Position numbers and translations under genes: made by a program | Part shown: piece by piece, positions 6,855-14,197 of the stretch | Layout of the letters: every line of letters begins with the position of its first letter | Position numbering within the stretch: the stretch's first letter is position 1 | The notes under the pieces: model-generated | The model's input: the letters and a program-made list of their open reading frames with translations, nothing else | What the model was told of the DNA's origin: nothing | Databases searched by the model: none | NCBI GenBank assembly: GCA_023436075.1 | Contig: JAEZKS010000126.1 | Span: forward strand, 1-22,737 | DNA length: 22,737 nt | Reading direction: 5' to 3' | DNA from: Methanobacteriota archaeon | GTDB lineage: Archaea > Halobacteriota > Methanocellia > Methanocellales > Methanocellaceae

Positions 6855-7253
6855 ATGCCACAATCCCCGCAAAAGGATGCATGCGAATCGGCCCCGTGCA
6901 TAAAACATAGGCTGGTAATATCTATGGAAATCCTTAAAACCATCTCTTATGCCGGGACGATGGAAGTCCTTGCCGCGCTCGGAAAAGGCAGGAAGCGTTT
7001 CACGGAAATCATGTTCGAAACCAAGCTGAACCCCGGCATCCTCAACCGGGTGCTAAAGACCCTGATCAATACGGGCATCGTCGCCAAGTGCGCTGACGAC
7101 GAGGGATACGAGCTGACTGAGAAGGGCATCAAGATCTCGCTCTATATCCTCAGGATCGTAGAAACCTCGGAGAACGAAAAGCCCGAAAACCTGAAGCTTA
7201 TCAACACTCTCGCGACCCGCTTAGAGCAGGCGAAGAGCGTTCCTGTGGCGTGA
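6855..7253 (+). CDS. Winged-helix transcriptional regulator
   Basis: A 132-residue protein with a winged-helix DNA-binding domain at about residues 25-92. The sequence runs through ILKTISYAGTMEVLAALGKG (first helix), RFTEIMFETKLNPGILNRVL (helix-turn-helix with recognition helix) and GYELTEKGIKISLYIL (wing and final helix). The arrangement resembles HxlR-like and methanogen ArsR-like regulators, with a cysteine (C15) ahead of helix 1. The ATG at 6855 is about 55 nt from the TATA box; ATG 6924 would cut into the first helix. It stands alone and faces rfcS convergently. The promoter palindromes suggest self-regulation. The ligand is unknown. Confidence 0.75.
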   Translation: MPQSPQKDACESAPCIKHRLVISMEILKTISYAGTMEVLAALGKGRKRFTEIMFETKLNPGILNRVLKTLINTGIVAKCADDEGYELTEKGIKISLYILRIVETSENEKPENLKLINTLATRLEQAKSVPVA

Positions 7254-7339
7254 ATTTTTCTGCCACAGGCTACATTTCTTTCCTCATTTTATTGAAGCTT
7301 ATGAAGATCGAACGTATCTTTTACTCTACGTACGTGTAG

Positions 7340-7422
7340 CTTTTATAAATGCGATAAGGCACCTGACACAGAGTACGCGTGAACTCTGTGTTAAAGGCCT
7401 TATCGTCAATACAAAAAGAAAC
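7340..7422 (-). repeat. Hairpin element, copy A, 3' of rfcS
   Basis: Arms 7350-7371 and 7381-7402 approximately pair (18 of 22 positions) around an 8-10 nt loop, with ACACAGAGT and ACTCTGTGT at the tip. On the minus strand it begins 39 nt after the rfcS stop with a T-rich GTTTCTTTTTGT, then the hairpin. A second copy with matching flanks lies at 22245-22379. It may act as a terminator or 3'-end element for rfcS. Confidence 0.7.
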
Positions 7423-7460
7423 AAGCTTAGCCATGGTAAAAAGAGAGGACAATGAACGGG

Positions 7461-8429
7461 CTATTTCTGCTTCGCGGCACCCTGCATCTTGAAGTGCGCC
7501 AGCAGCGCCTCTATCTGAATGCGCTCATTCGCGCCCTCGGTAAGCCGGAAATCAGCCTCGCCGATGCGGTCGACCAGCTCGACGAGCACGTCCTCGTCCA
7601 GGCCGAGATCGAGCATGCTGCGGTATATCTGGTCGATCACGTCGCTGCCGGAGAGACCGTATGTGATCAGCAACTCGTCCAGCCGGTTCCTGGCGTCAAT
7701 GAACTGCCCGTTGAGCGCGAGCTTCAGCATATCGTCGATCTCTTTCGGCTTCGCGACGCTCGCGGTCTGGTAGACCGCGTCGGCCGTGATGTCCTTCGTG
7801 ACAGACGCCGCGGACTGCAGCGTGTTGATCGCCCGACGCATGTCACCCTTGGCGACGTAGATCAGCGCCTGTATGCCATCCTTCTCGATCTTCAGGCCCT
7901 CGTTCCTGGCGATACGATGGAGCCCCTCCTCGACGTCCTTCGCAGTCAGCGGGCCGAAGCGATAGACGGCACACCTGGACTGAATGGGCTCGATAATCTT
8001 GGACGAGTAGTTGCAGGAGATGATGAAACGGCAGGTGGCCGCGTACCGCTCCATGGTCCGGCGCAGCGCGGACTGGGCGTCGGAAGTCAGGGCGTCCGCC
8101 TCGTCAAGGAAGATGATCTTGAACTTTGCATCGCCCAGCGGCGCCGTCCGGGCGAAGCTCTTGATGCTGGTCCGGACCACGTCGATGCCGCGCTCGTCCG
8201 AGGCATTGAGCTCGATGAAGTTGCTCTGCCACGTATCGCCGTATAGTTCCCTGGCCAGCGCTACCGCGCAGGCGGTCTTGCCCACGCCCGGCGGGCCCGA
8301 GAAGAGCAGATGCGGCAGGTTGCCAGATTTAACGTACGAGATCAGACGTTTCACTATCTGATGCTGGCCGATCACGTCCTCGAGCCTCTTCGGCCGATAT
8401 TTCTCTGTCCAGATTTCTTCTGCCGCCAT
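7461..8429 (-). CDS. rfcS: Replication factor C small subunit
   Basis: A 322-residue AAA+ clamp-loader subunit that, with the RFC large subunit, loads the PCNA sliding clamp onto primed DNA using ATP. Motifs visible are the RFC box YRPKRLEDVIGQ (11-22), Walker A GPPGVGKT (45-52), Walker B IIFLDEAD (105-112), sensor 1 FIISCNYSSK (135-144) and the arginine-finger motif SRC (151-153). The C-terminal helical collar (about 235-322) follows. The length is standard for archaeal RfcS without an intein. The frame is open upstream to 8585, but ATG 8429 has GGAG 8 nt upstream and gives the family start (MAAEEIWTEKYRPKRL). A TATA-like TTTATAG lies at about 8466-8472. It seems to be transcribed alone; the upstream VIT-like gene is 308 bp away. 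Confidence 0.97.
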   Translation of the reverse strand: MAAEEIWTEKYRPKRLEDVIGQHQIVKRLISYVKSGNLPHLLFSGPPGVGKTACAVALARELYGDTWQSNFIELNASDERGIDVVRTSIKSFARTAPLGDAKFKIIFLDEADALTSDAQSALRRTMERYAATCRFIISCNYSSKIIEPIQSRCAVYRFGPLTAKDVEEGLHRIARNEGLKIEKDGIQALIYVAKGDMRRAINTLQSAASVTKDITADAVYQTASVAKPKEIDDMLKLALNGQFIDARNRLDELLITYGLSGSDVIDQIYRSMLDLGLDEDVLVELVDRIGEADFRLTEGANERIQIEALLAHFKMQGAAKQK

Positions 8430-8737
8430 AATCAGTGCTCCGGGACTATATTTGCACACATAGGCTATAAAAGCATTGGAGATGGATGGCACGATGGACA
8501 CAACGATGTGAGGTGGTTTTTGTGTGCACGCGTGACCGGATTTCCAGGCGCGCCAGGGACGCCAGTTATGGGGGCGCCTTAACAAGATCGGGTATAGCAG
8601 TCCACCCCCGAAAATCGTCGCTCATCTCTGTCCCGGTACGTAAAACGCGCGCGTGACCGGGCCGCCGGGCCCTCATGTCAAAGCCGCCGGGCCCGCATGT
8701 CAAAGCCGCCGGACGTTCTGTCGAAGCCGCAGTGCCC
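8430..8737. other. Spacer between the VIT-like gene and rfcS
   Basis: This holds the rfcS promoter (TTTATAG on the minus strand near 8470), a three-unit tandem repeat at 8661-8725, and two copies of CGCGTGACCGG near 8529 and 8650. A CCAGGGACGCCAG stretch near 8550 resembles the nonamer elements elsewhere in the window. No gene is seen. Confidence 0.5.
8661..8725. repeat. 22-bp tandem repeat, three units
   Basis: Units at 8661-8682 and 8683-8704 differ at one base; a third, diverged unit of 21 bp follows at 8705-8725. Each begins GCCGCCGG and ends near ATGTCAAA or CTGTCGAA. The array ends 13 nt from the stop codon of the VIT-like gene. Confidence 0.8.
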
Positions 8738-9265
8738 TCAGCGTAATCCGAGAAGGCTGCACACGATGACGATCGTCGCGCCGAGCCCGATCATCCTCAC
8801 AACGGATTTGACGTAACTCTGGCCAGATACATGACCCGAATAAAGACCGAGGACAACGAGAACGATGCCACAGAGCACTACTGATATGTATACCCCGATT
8901 CCGTCGCGGATGATCAGAAACGGCAGCACCGGGATGATCGAGCCGATCAGACTCGCGCCACCGTGGGTGATGGAGTCCCTGATGATCTTGCGCTTCGCCT
9001 GCTTCTCGATATGAGTGTCTCGCAGGTCTTCAAGCATGGCATGCTCGACCGATGATATCCTGCCATACTCGACCGCGGTCTCCGCGAGGTATGAGCCGAT
9101 GCCGTTGGTGAGACAAAGCGCGATGCCGCCACCGAGGGCTGCCCTGACGATGAACTCAGTATTCGTAGTGGCCGCTGCCAGCCCGATGATAATGCCGAGC
9201 ACGGCCAGCAGTCCGTCGATAGTACCCAGGATCAGGTACCTGCCTTCGTCCCCTCCGTCTGTCAT
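8738..9265 (-). CDS. VIT/CCC1-like membrane protein, possible metal transporter
   Basis: A 175-residue protein with about five membrane helices (roughly 11-31, 41-62, 103-119, 124-146 and 153-172). The segments IDGLLAVLGIIIGLA and GGGIALCLTNGIGSYLAE resemble the first two helices of the VIT1/CCC1 (DUF125) family of iron and manganese transporters. The acidic cytoplasmic segment between helices 2 and 3 (VEYGRISSVEHAMLEDLRD) matches the family's metal-binding loop position. Transport of Fe or Mn is therefore a family-level expectation. I chose ATG 9265; the track-length TTG at 9283 is less likely. A TATA-like TATTAA at 9290-9295 lies about 28 nt upstream, suggesting a leaderless transcript. The DUF211 gene ends 34 nt upstream on the same strand. 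Confidence 0.72.
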   Translation of the reverse strand: MTDGGDEGRYLILGTIDGLLAVLGIIIGLAAATTNTEFIVRAALGGGIALCLTNGIGSYLAETAVEYGRISSVEHAMLEDLRDTHIEKQAKRKIIRDSITHGGASLIGSIIPVLPFLIIRDGIGVYISVVLCGIVLVVLGLYSGHVSGQSYVKSVVRMIGLGATIVIVCSLLGLR

Positions 9266-9299
9266 CTGAGTGGTATTCCGCAAAAAAGCTTAATACGCT

Positions 9300-9590
9300 T
9301 TACCGGTCTTGCAGCGTCTCGACGTTCTCCACGAGCTTCATCCCGGCCGCCACCTCGTCGATGCTGTGGATGACCGCGCCCATGTCCTCGATCACGGATT
9401 CCAGTTCCTCAAAGTCGATGTCGTTCCCTTCGACAGTGATCTTAATCGTTTCAGTCTCCGTGTCGACTTCCTGGATGCTCAAGTTGACCCCGGTAACATG
9501 GGGAAGTTTGCTGATTTTCTTCGCCAGTTCCAGGATCGATGGTTTGTGGGGCTTGAGCACATCGAGCACAAGCCGCTTGATTCCAGTCAT
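9300..9590 (-). CDS. DUF211 family protein
   Basis: A 96-residue protein that I recognise as DUF211 (PF02680), a mainly archaeal family with a ferredoxin-like fold of unknown role. The typical start MTGIKRLVLDVLKPHKPSI is present, followed by LPHVTGVNLSIQEVD, IKITVEGNDIDF and GAVIHSIDEVAAG. The length is right for the family. The start is ATG 9590 with a weak AAGGGA upstream; a TTG 24 bases further upstream also keeps the frame open. The gene precedes the VIT-like gene on the same strand with a 34-nt gap. They may be co-transcribed, but the second gene also has its own TATA-like box. A role connected with metal handling would be only a guess. Confidence 0.85.
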   Translation of the reverse strand: MTGIKRLVLDVLKPHKPSILELAKKISKLPHVTGVNLSIQEVDTETETIKITVEGNDIDFEELESVIEDMGAVIHSIDEVAAGMKLVENVETLQDR

Positions 9591-9682
9591 TTTATAGTCC
9601 CTTTCAACAAACAAAAGATGATTATCGGGTCGTACGATAAAGGTTATATGCAGAATAAAACACTATAGATGATGGCGACCCT

Positions 9683-10546
9683 ATGAAAAAAGTGCTCATC
9701 GCGGCCTTTTTGCTGGCAGCGGCCGCATTGTTTGCCATTCCTGCGTCGGCCGCGCAGAACAATCCTATGACTATAGATGCGTCCCAGAGCTATCTGCGAG
9801 TGGGATTCGACGATTCGATCACCATGACCGTTCATCTCACGGCCAGCGAGGAACTGCCGGAAATAGAGAACGTCCCGATCCTGCTGAATTTCAGGACAAA
9901 AGGCGAGTATCTTGTCTCAGATAAACCCATGATCGTTACGAACGCCGACGGCGAAGCGACCGCCGTGATCAGGCTGAATGATAGCAACCCGCCCGAGCAC
10001 ATGAAACTGCCGATGAGCGCATGGATCGAGGCTTCTGTAATGAGCGGCGACTATATCAAAAACTCCATAATGGTCTCTATCACCAGCACCGGGTCGATCA
10101 AAGGCTATGTCCTGGATGACGACGGAAGCACAATCACCGGTGCCAAGATCACAGTGACCATGCCAGACGGAAAGACATTTCCCGAGGGGCCATACTTGTC
10201 GAACGACGATACCCCGATGGGCTTTTACCAGATCTACAATCTGCCCGTTGGCGTAGGCTTCTATACGCTGACGGCGACGAAAAACGGATATACCGGAATC
10301 AAGCAAGCCGATCCCGGCTATGATGACGTTCAATATGATATCCCCATCGGCAACTACAGGGAGACCATCGACATCCCGGGCCTCCTGAATAACAGCGCCA
10401 ACTCTACTCCGACACCTGCGCCTGCCATGCCGGGCAATTCCGAGACGCCCACGAAGCCAACGGCAATGACGACGACCATCCTGATCGCCATCGCGTTCAT
10501 CACGCTGGCGTATATTGGAATAAAGACGTACCGTAAAATGTTTTAG
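9683..10546 (+). CDS. Membrane-anchored cell-surface protein with Ig-like and carboxypeptidase-regulatory-like domains
   Basis: A 287-residue exported protein. Residues 1-23 form a signal peptide (KKVLIAAFLLAAAALFAIPASA). Residues about 30-130 look like an Ig-like (Big/invasin-type) beta domain with the typical VTNADGEATAVIRL. Residues about 132-215 match a carboxypeptidase regulatory-like beta-sandwich (GSIKGYVLDDDGSTITGAKI, then YTLTATKNGY). A Pro/Thr/Ser linker (STPTPAPAMPG) leads to a C-terminal membrane helix (about 264-280) with a basic tail, so the protein is probably held outside the cell by its C-terminus. Function is likely structural or adhesive, by inference from the domains. The start ATG 9683 fits the signal peptide. 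It diverges from the DUF211 gene and converges with the peptidase operon. Confidence 0.8.
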   Translation: MKKVLIAAFLLAAAALFAIPASAAQNNPMTIDASQSYLRVGFDDSITMTVHLTASEELPEIENVPILLNFRTKGEYLVSDKPMIVTNADGEATAVIRLNDSNPPEHMKLPMSAWIEASVMSGDYIKNSIMVSITSTGSIKGYVLDDDGSTITGAKITVTMPDGKTFPEGPYLSNDDTPMGFYQIYNLPVGVGFYTLTATKNGYTGIKQADPGYDDVQYDIPIGNYRETIDIPGLLNNSANSTPTPAPAMPGNSETPTKPTAMTTTILIAIAFITLAYIGIKTYRKMF

Positions 10547-10566
10547 GAGACCGTTGTGGCTTAGCG

Positions 10567-11007
10567 TTGTTGGGCACGAAATCACAAAACCTTTTTTATT
10601 TTGCACTAAGTTCACGAAATTCTCTAAAGTCACGGTTAAAAACCGAAGAGCACGAAACCCACGAATTCAAGGGCACTAAATCCACGAACGCCACCAAGTT
10701 TAAAACACGAATAAAGTCGCTAAGGACACGAAGGCACCAAACGAAAACCTGGTGAGATATGTTCGTTGCTATCATGATTCAAGTTCCTATTTCTATTTAT
10801 GAACAGCGGATAGCCTTGTAACAAAGTGTACGATAAACCTGTATTAGTTGGTGTCTTCGAGCCATTCGAGCTTTAACTCGTGTTTTAAAAGCCTGCTTTC
10901 GCGAATTTGCTTTTTAATAGCGATTTTGCGCCGTTAGCGATTTAACCGTGCTTTAGAACGTTTAGAGCTTTCATTAAAAAGAAGTTTCGTGATTTCGTGT
11001 CCCACAA
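10567..11007. repeat. Long degenerate inverted repeat of CACGAA-type units
   Basis: The left arm (10567-10740) and right arm (10848-11007) are imperfect reverse complements around a 107-nt loop. Best-matching parts are the outer ends (GGGCACGAAATCAC against the complement of the CGTGATTTCGTGTCCC segment) and the inner ends (TTTAAAACACGA and AAGGCACCAA against their partners). In the left arm CAC-starting units recur mostly at 8-9 or 14 bp. It fills the gap between the surface protein stop (10546) and the peptidase operon stop (11037), two convergent genes. A short frame at 10567-10755 follows the repeat and is not protein-like. No IS or transposase is present. Confidence 0.7.
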
Positions 11008-11036
11008 TGCAAGCAGAGAGGAACAGATGACGCAGG

Positions 11037-12008
11037 CTAGATCAGTTTCCCGTCGCGCATGACATATTCTCCAGTCTCTGGCAGGATGATGGAAGGGCTC
11101 CTGATGAGAAAATCGCGGTGCGTGCGGCTCTGGTTCCGGCCACCGGGCATGTCCAGGTTCCCGCCGAATGCTATGTGAGCCGTGCCGTATGCTTTTTCAT
11201 CCTCCAGCAGCAGGCCCGTAAGCCGGGCTTTCGGGTTCATTCCGATGCCGAACTCGCCTGCGATCGAGGCTTCGTCATCCACGCCCATCAACGCCAGAAC
11301 GCGGTCTATCAGCGTGGAATCTTCCGATTTCAGATCGATGGCACGCCCTCCATCCACACAAATGACCAGTGGATCACGTACCTGACCGAGGTCTCCGATG
11401 CTGCCGTCGCAGACGACGGTGCCATTCATGCTGTGCTCTACGGGCGCGCACCATATCTCTCCCGCGGGCAGGTTGCCCACATGCCCGGGGCGAATGGTGA
11501 TGTCATCGATGAAAGCACGGCCCGAAATGCTGAAAGTCACGTCAGTGCCCGAGGGAGCGACCAGTCTAACCGTTTTCGTTCCCCTGAACCGACACTTCAG
11601 ACTGTCGGCATCCTTCCTCATCGCGACAAAATCAGCCGTCATCGGGCCTTCGATCATGTCCATCGTGATGTCCGGCGAATGTCCCACGCGGCCACCTGTC
11701 CCTTCCTCTGCGTTGATGAGCGCTATGCGGAAAGGAGTCTCGTCGCCGAAACCTTCGAACTGATTGAAGAATACAGCCGGCCCCAGCGTCTCCACCAGCC
11801 GGGACAGATCCTCCGGCACCTGCTGCAACGGACGCCGGCTTTCGGGCAGGCGATACGTCTCGACCTTCATGCCCGCCATATGCAGCGCCTCACTGGTTAC
11901 AGCGCTGACCTGTCTGGCGTATTCATCGTGGACGATCAGCGCGGTCTCGCCGGCACGGATGCCCATGATCGCCTTCAGTGCATTGTGGAGCTGCCTGGCG
12001 GCAGACAT
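11037..12008 (-). CDS. M29-type aminopeptidase-like metalloprotein
   Basis: A 323-residue protein resembling the thermophilic aminopeptidase (AmpS/AmpT, M29) and related leucyl aminopeptidase-like group. Family metal ligands appear in order: E184 in AGEIWCAPVE, E252 in GEFGIGMNPKARLTG, H278 in YGTAHIAFGGN, and H297 with D299 in SRTHRDF. It is shorter than classical M29 enzymes (about 400 residues), as is common for this archaeal subgroup. Expected activity is removal of N-terminal residues from peptides in the cytoplasm. The start is ATG 12008, directly after the upstream gene's TGA with no gap. GAGGT inside the upstream gene is its Shine-Dalgarno, so translation is probably coupled. Related dihydroxypyridine dioxygenase-like proteins share the fold and are an alternative. 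Confidence 0.8.
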   Translation of the reverse strand: MSAARQLHNALKAIMGIRAGETALIVHDEYARQVSAVTSEALHMAGMKVETYRLPESRRPLQQVPEDLSRLVETLGPAVFFNQFEGFGDETPFRIALINAEEGTGGRVGHSPDITMDMIEGPMTADFVAMRKDADSLKCRFRGTKTVRLVAPSGTDVTFSISGRAFIDDITIRPGHVGNLPAGEIWCAPVEHSMNGTVVCDGSIGDLGQVRDPLVICVDGGRAIDLKSEDSTLIDRVLALMGVDDEASIAGEFGIGMNPKARLTGLLLEDEKAYGTAHIAFGGNLDMPGGRNQSRTHRDFLIRSPSIILPETGEYVMRDGKLI

Positions 12009-13505
12009 TCAGTACCTCAGGCTCTTCTCCAGCTCCTTGACCAGCGGCATCTCGTCGATGCCGAAATAGCCAAGGTTCTGCGCCATCCGGTCGCAATTGA
12101 GCTTCTGGCCGTCATGCCACAATGCGCTCAGGAAGTCGCCGGCGTCGCGGCTCGTCCACCATTCGGCGCCGAACTCCTCGGACAGTCGGCCGCGCAATTG
12201 TACTTCGAGCATCCAGGCGCGGAGGTAGTCGGCGCTGTAGAAGCCGGTGTCCACGTCGTACAGGTACTGGTTCTCCGGGTGCCGAAACTTGAGGGCATCG
12301 CCGAGGTATTGCGCGTACAGCCGCTCCGGGTTGGGAGCGCCTGCATGCAACTCCAGCTCATAGAGGAGCTTGGCCGCGTAGCGGCGGACCATGAACAGCA
12401 GGTGGAACGCCGTGAACTTGGTTATGTGGGCCACGTTCTCTTCGGTCATCTCGAAGTGCCGGTTCAGCCAGTTGCGGCTGCCCGGAAGGTGATCGAACAG
12501 GAACGCGTACGTTTCAGACAGCCCGATGTCACCGAGATAGCGGTACTCGAACGGGCAGGCTGCCGAGACGTTGCCGAAGTGCTGGGCATGGCCCATCTCA
12601 TGGAACAGCGCCCGGTAGTCGTCCATCCCGCCCTGCGGCCGGATACAAAGCACCACGTCGTCAGGAACCCGTATTGCGCTGCAGAATGCCCTGGGACGCT
12701 TCTTCTCCCGGATTTCCGCGTCCACCCGGATGTTCGGCCGCTCTGCCAGCGATAATCCCATGCCGTCGAGCGTCTCGTTCATCACGCCCATCATGCGGTC
12801 TGCAGCAAAGAACCTGTCCAGGTCAGGCGCCCGGAACAGGAAGCCGATGTCGTGCTTCCGCACGTCAGCTATACCGAGGTCAAGCACGTCCTTGCACAGG
12901 TCCCGGAAGTGCTTCGTGTACAGCCGGTCTGTCCGGTGGAGGAAATTCTGCATCTGAGCGCCCAGCGCCTCCAGGTCGATGCCCTTGATGTCCTCGCACA
13001 TGGCCTGATAGTTGTCGTAGCCTAGATCGCCTGCGATCTGATACGCTTTGTCCAGCCGCTCCTGGAACAGAGGGTTCAGTTCCGCGAATACCGGGTCTCT
13101 CGCCCTATCGATGGCCTCGCGCTTATCGTGGTCGGGCTCGTTGGCCAGCGCTATCGGCACGGAATGGAACGACATTTTCTTTCCATCCACCTCCACTTCG
13201 GCCTTCGCCTGCATGACGTGGAGCCGGTCTTCGATGGTCGTGGTCTTGCGCCCGATGAAGCCGCCGACCAGGTACCCGTACAGGTACTGCATCCGGGTAC
13301 GGTCGGATGATGCCCCGATGTCCCGCCGGCCACTGATCTCATCGACGAGGGACTCGTTCTCGAACACAGAGGCGTAGCGGGCGTAAATGCGGTCCGTGTC
13401 GATGTCGTCCTTCTGCCCGGAAAAATTCTCGTACTGCTCGCGCTCGATCTCCTCGTTGAACGTCTCGAGGCTCTTCCTGATGGGGTCAAGATCTGTCAAT
13501 GCCAT
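12009..13505 (-). CDS. M3-like zinc metallopeptidase (oligopeptidase type)
   Basis: A 498-residue protein with the M3 zinc motif HEMGH (302-306, in ALFHEMGHAQHF) and a likely third ligand E331 in LSETYAFLF, 25 residues downstream. The C-terminal part contains YDVDTGFYSADYLRAWMLE, where the family's substrate-binding tyrosines usually lie. Compared with oligoendopeptidase F (about 600 residues) the protein is short. The expected role is cytoplasmic cleavage of short peptides. The start ATG 13505 is supported by GGAGG about 10 nt upstream; the frame also continues to 13553. It is the first gene of a two-gene operon, whose second gene encodes an aminopeptidase-like protein that could finish degradation of the released peptides. 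Confidence 0.85.
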   Translation of the reverse strand: MALTDLDPIRKSLETFNEEIEREQYENFSGQKDDIDTDRIYARYASVFENESLVDEISGRRDIGASSDRTRMQYLYGYLVGGFIGRKTTTIEDRLHVMQAKAEVEVDGKKMSFHSVPIALANEPDHDKREAIDRARDPVFAELNPLFQERLDKAYQIAGDLGYDNYQAMCEDIKGIDLEALGAQMQNFLHRTDRLYTKHFRDLCKDVLDLGIADVRKHDIGFLFRAPDLDRFFAADRMMGVMNETLDGMGLSLAERPNIRVDAEIREKKRPRAFCSAIRVPDDVVLCIRPQGGMDDYRALFHEMGHAQHFGNVSAACPFEYRYLGDIGLSETYAFLFDHLPGSRNWLNRHFEMTEENVAHITKFTAFHLLFMVRRYAAKLLYELELHAGAPNPERLYAQYLGDALKFRHPENQYLYDVDTGFYSADYLRAWMLEVQLRGRLSEEFGAEWWTSRDAGDFLSALWHDGQKLNCDRMAQNLGYFGIDEMPLVKELEKSLRY

Positions 13506-13651
13506 AGATAGCCCGCCTCCGCCGGCCGGAAAGATGCAGCCGGCCTGAGTCACAGTGTTAGTATCCCGGCGGACATAAGGTTTTCGTCTTGAGATCAGGG
13601 AGCCTGTTCGCCTGCAAAGGTTTATCGTATAGGCATCGAGACTATACCGGG

Positions 13652-13954
13652 ATGCAGGTCAACATCGACGAGTATGAAATGGAGTATAACTGCTTTGAGG
13701 ACGAAGGCGCAGCGTCACAGCCGCGTGTCGTCATCTCGGTCTCCCACGAAGGCCGTATCTTCGGCGAGGTCCATCTGCACAAGAGTTCTGACCTCACCTG
13801 CCCTAACGGCCCCATGGTGCCAGACCGCAAAAGCAGCCTGATCACGAAGTCGTTCGATATCAAAGACGAGTCAAAGTATTACGAGGCATGCGCACAGATC
13901 GTCATGGACTACGTCCGCAGAGGCTATGAGATTACTTATCTAAAGCTGGTCTGA
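13652..13954 (+). CDS. Uncharacterised 100-residue protein
   Basis: A small soluble acidic protein beginning MQVNIDEYEMEYNCFEDE. It continues with strand-like VVISVSHEGRIFGEVHLHK and ends with a helix and strand (YYEACAQIVMDYVRRGYEITYLKLV), an alpha/beta arrangement. I chose ATG 13652: a TATA-like TTTATCGTATA at 13621-13631 sits about 26 nt upstream, as for a leaderless archaeal gene. The longer frame starts at a TTG (13589) upstream of that box. The gene diverges from the peptidase operon and the two starts are only about 146 bp apart. No family is recognised. Confidence 0.65.
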   Translation: MQVNIDEYEMEYNCFEDEGAASQPRVVISVSHEGRIFGEVHLHKSSDLTCPNGPMVPDRKSSLITKSFDIKDESKYYEACAQIVMDYVRRGYEITYLKLV

Positions 13955-14020
13955 ATTCCGACCTATGACATTGACTTATAGAGGCTTTATGTCTATGCTG
14001 GCATGGGCTCGTGACAGGAC

Positions 14021-14103
14021 ACAAAGGTTCGCTTTGTGAACCTTCGGGCCCCCGCCGCATGCCGACAGAAGATAAAATCTATTTTATGTGGTTGATTTAA
14101 CCA
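14021..14103 (+). other. Cluster of small stem-loops before the TPR gene
   Basis: ACAAAG-GTTCG-CTTTGT (14021-14037) and AAGGTTC-GCTTTGT-GAACCTT (14024-14044) share bases and so cannot form together. Two more follow: ATAAAAT-CT-ATTTTAT (14072-14087) and TGGTT-GATTT-AACCA (14089-14103). They lie between two co-oriented genes and upstream of the TPR gene's TATA box (14158-14166), so they belong to the 3' region of the preceding gene. Confidence 0.4.
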
Positions 14104-14197
14104 TATCAGTATTGTTTTCTCATTTATCTACACTGTCAGGCCATTGGAACACAAAAGCTTATAAATTTGTAATTACATAAAAATATGTTAGTTCGAA

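Noticed and set aside
7452..8246. A 264-codon + strand frame opposite rfcS
   Set aside because: It is the antisense shadow of a confidently identified clamp-loader gene and has no start signal or recognisable domain.
10567..10755. A 62-codon + strand frame after the surface protein
   Set aside because: It translates the CACGAA repeats, giving a Lys/Thr/Arg-rich low-complexity product with no protein character.
11118..12755. A 545-codon open frame on the + strand
   Set aside because: It lies opposite the two peptidase genes, whose metal motifs are clear. It is open only because GC-rich genes rarely give stops on the opposite strand, and its composition (His-, Arg- and Gln-rich) is not protein-like.
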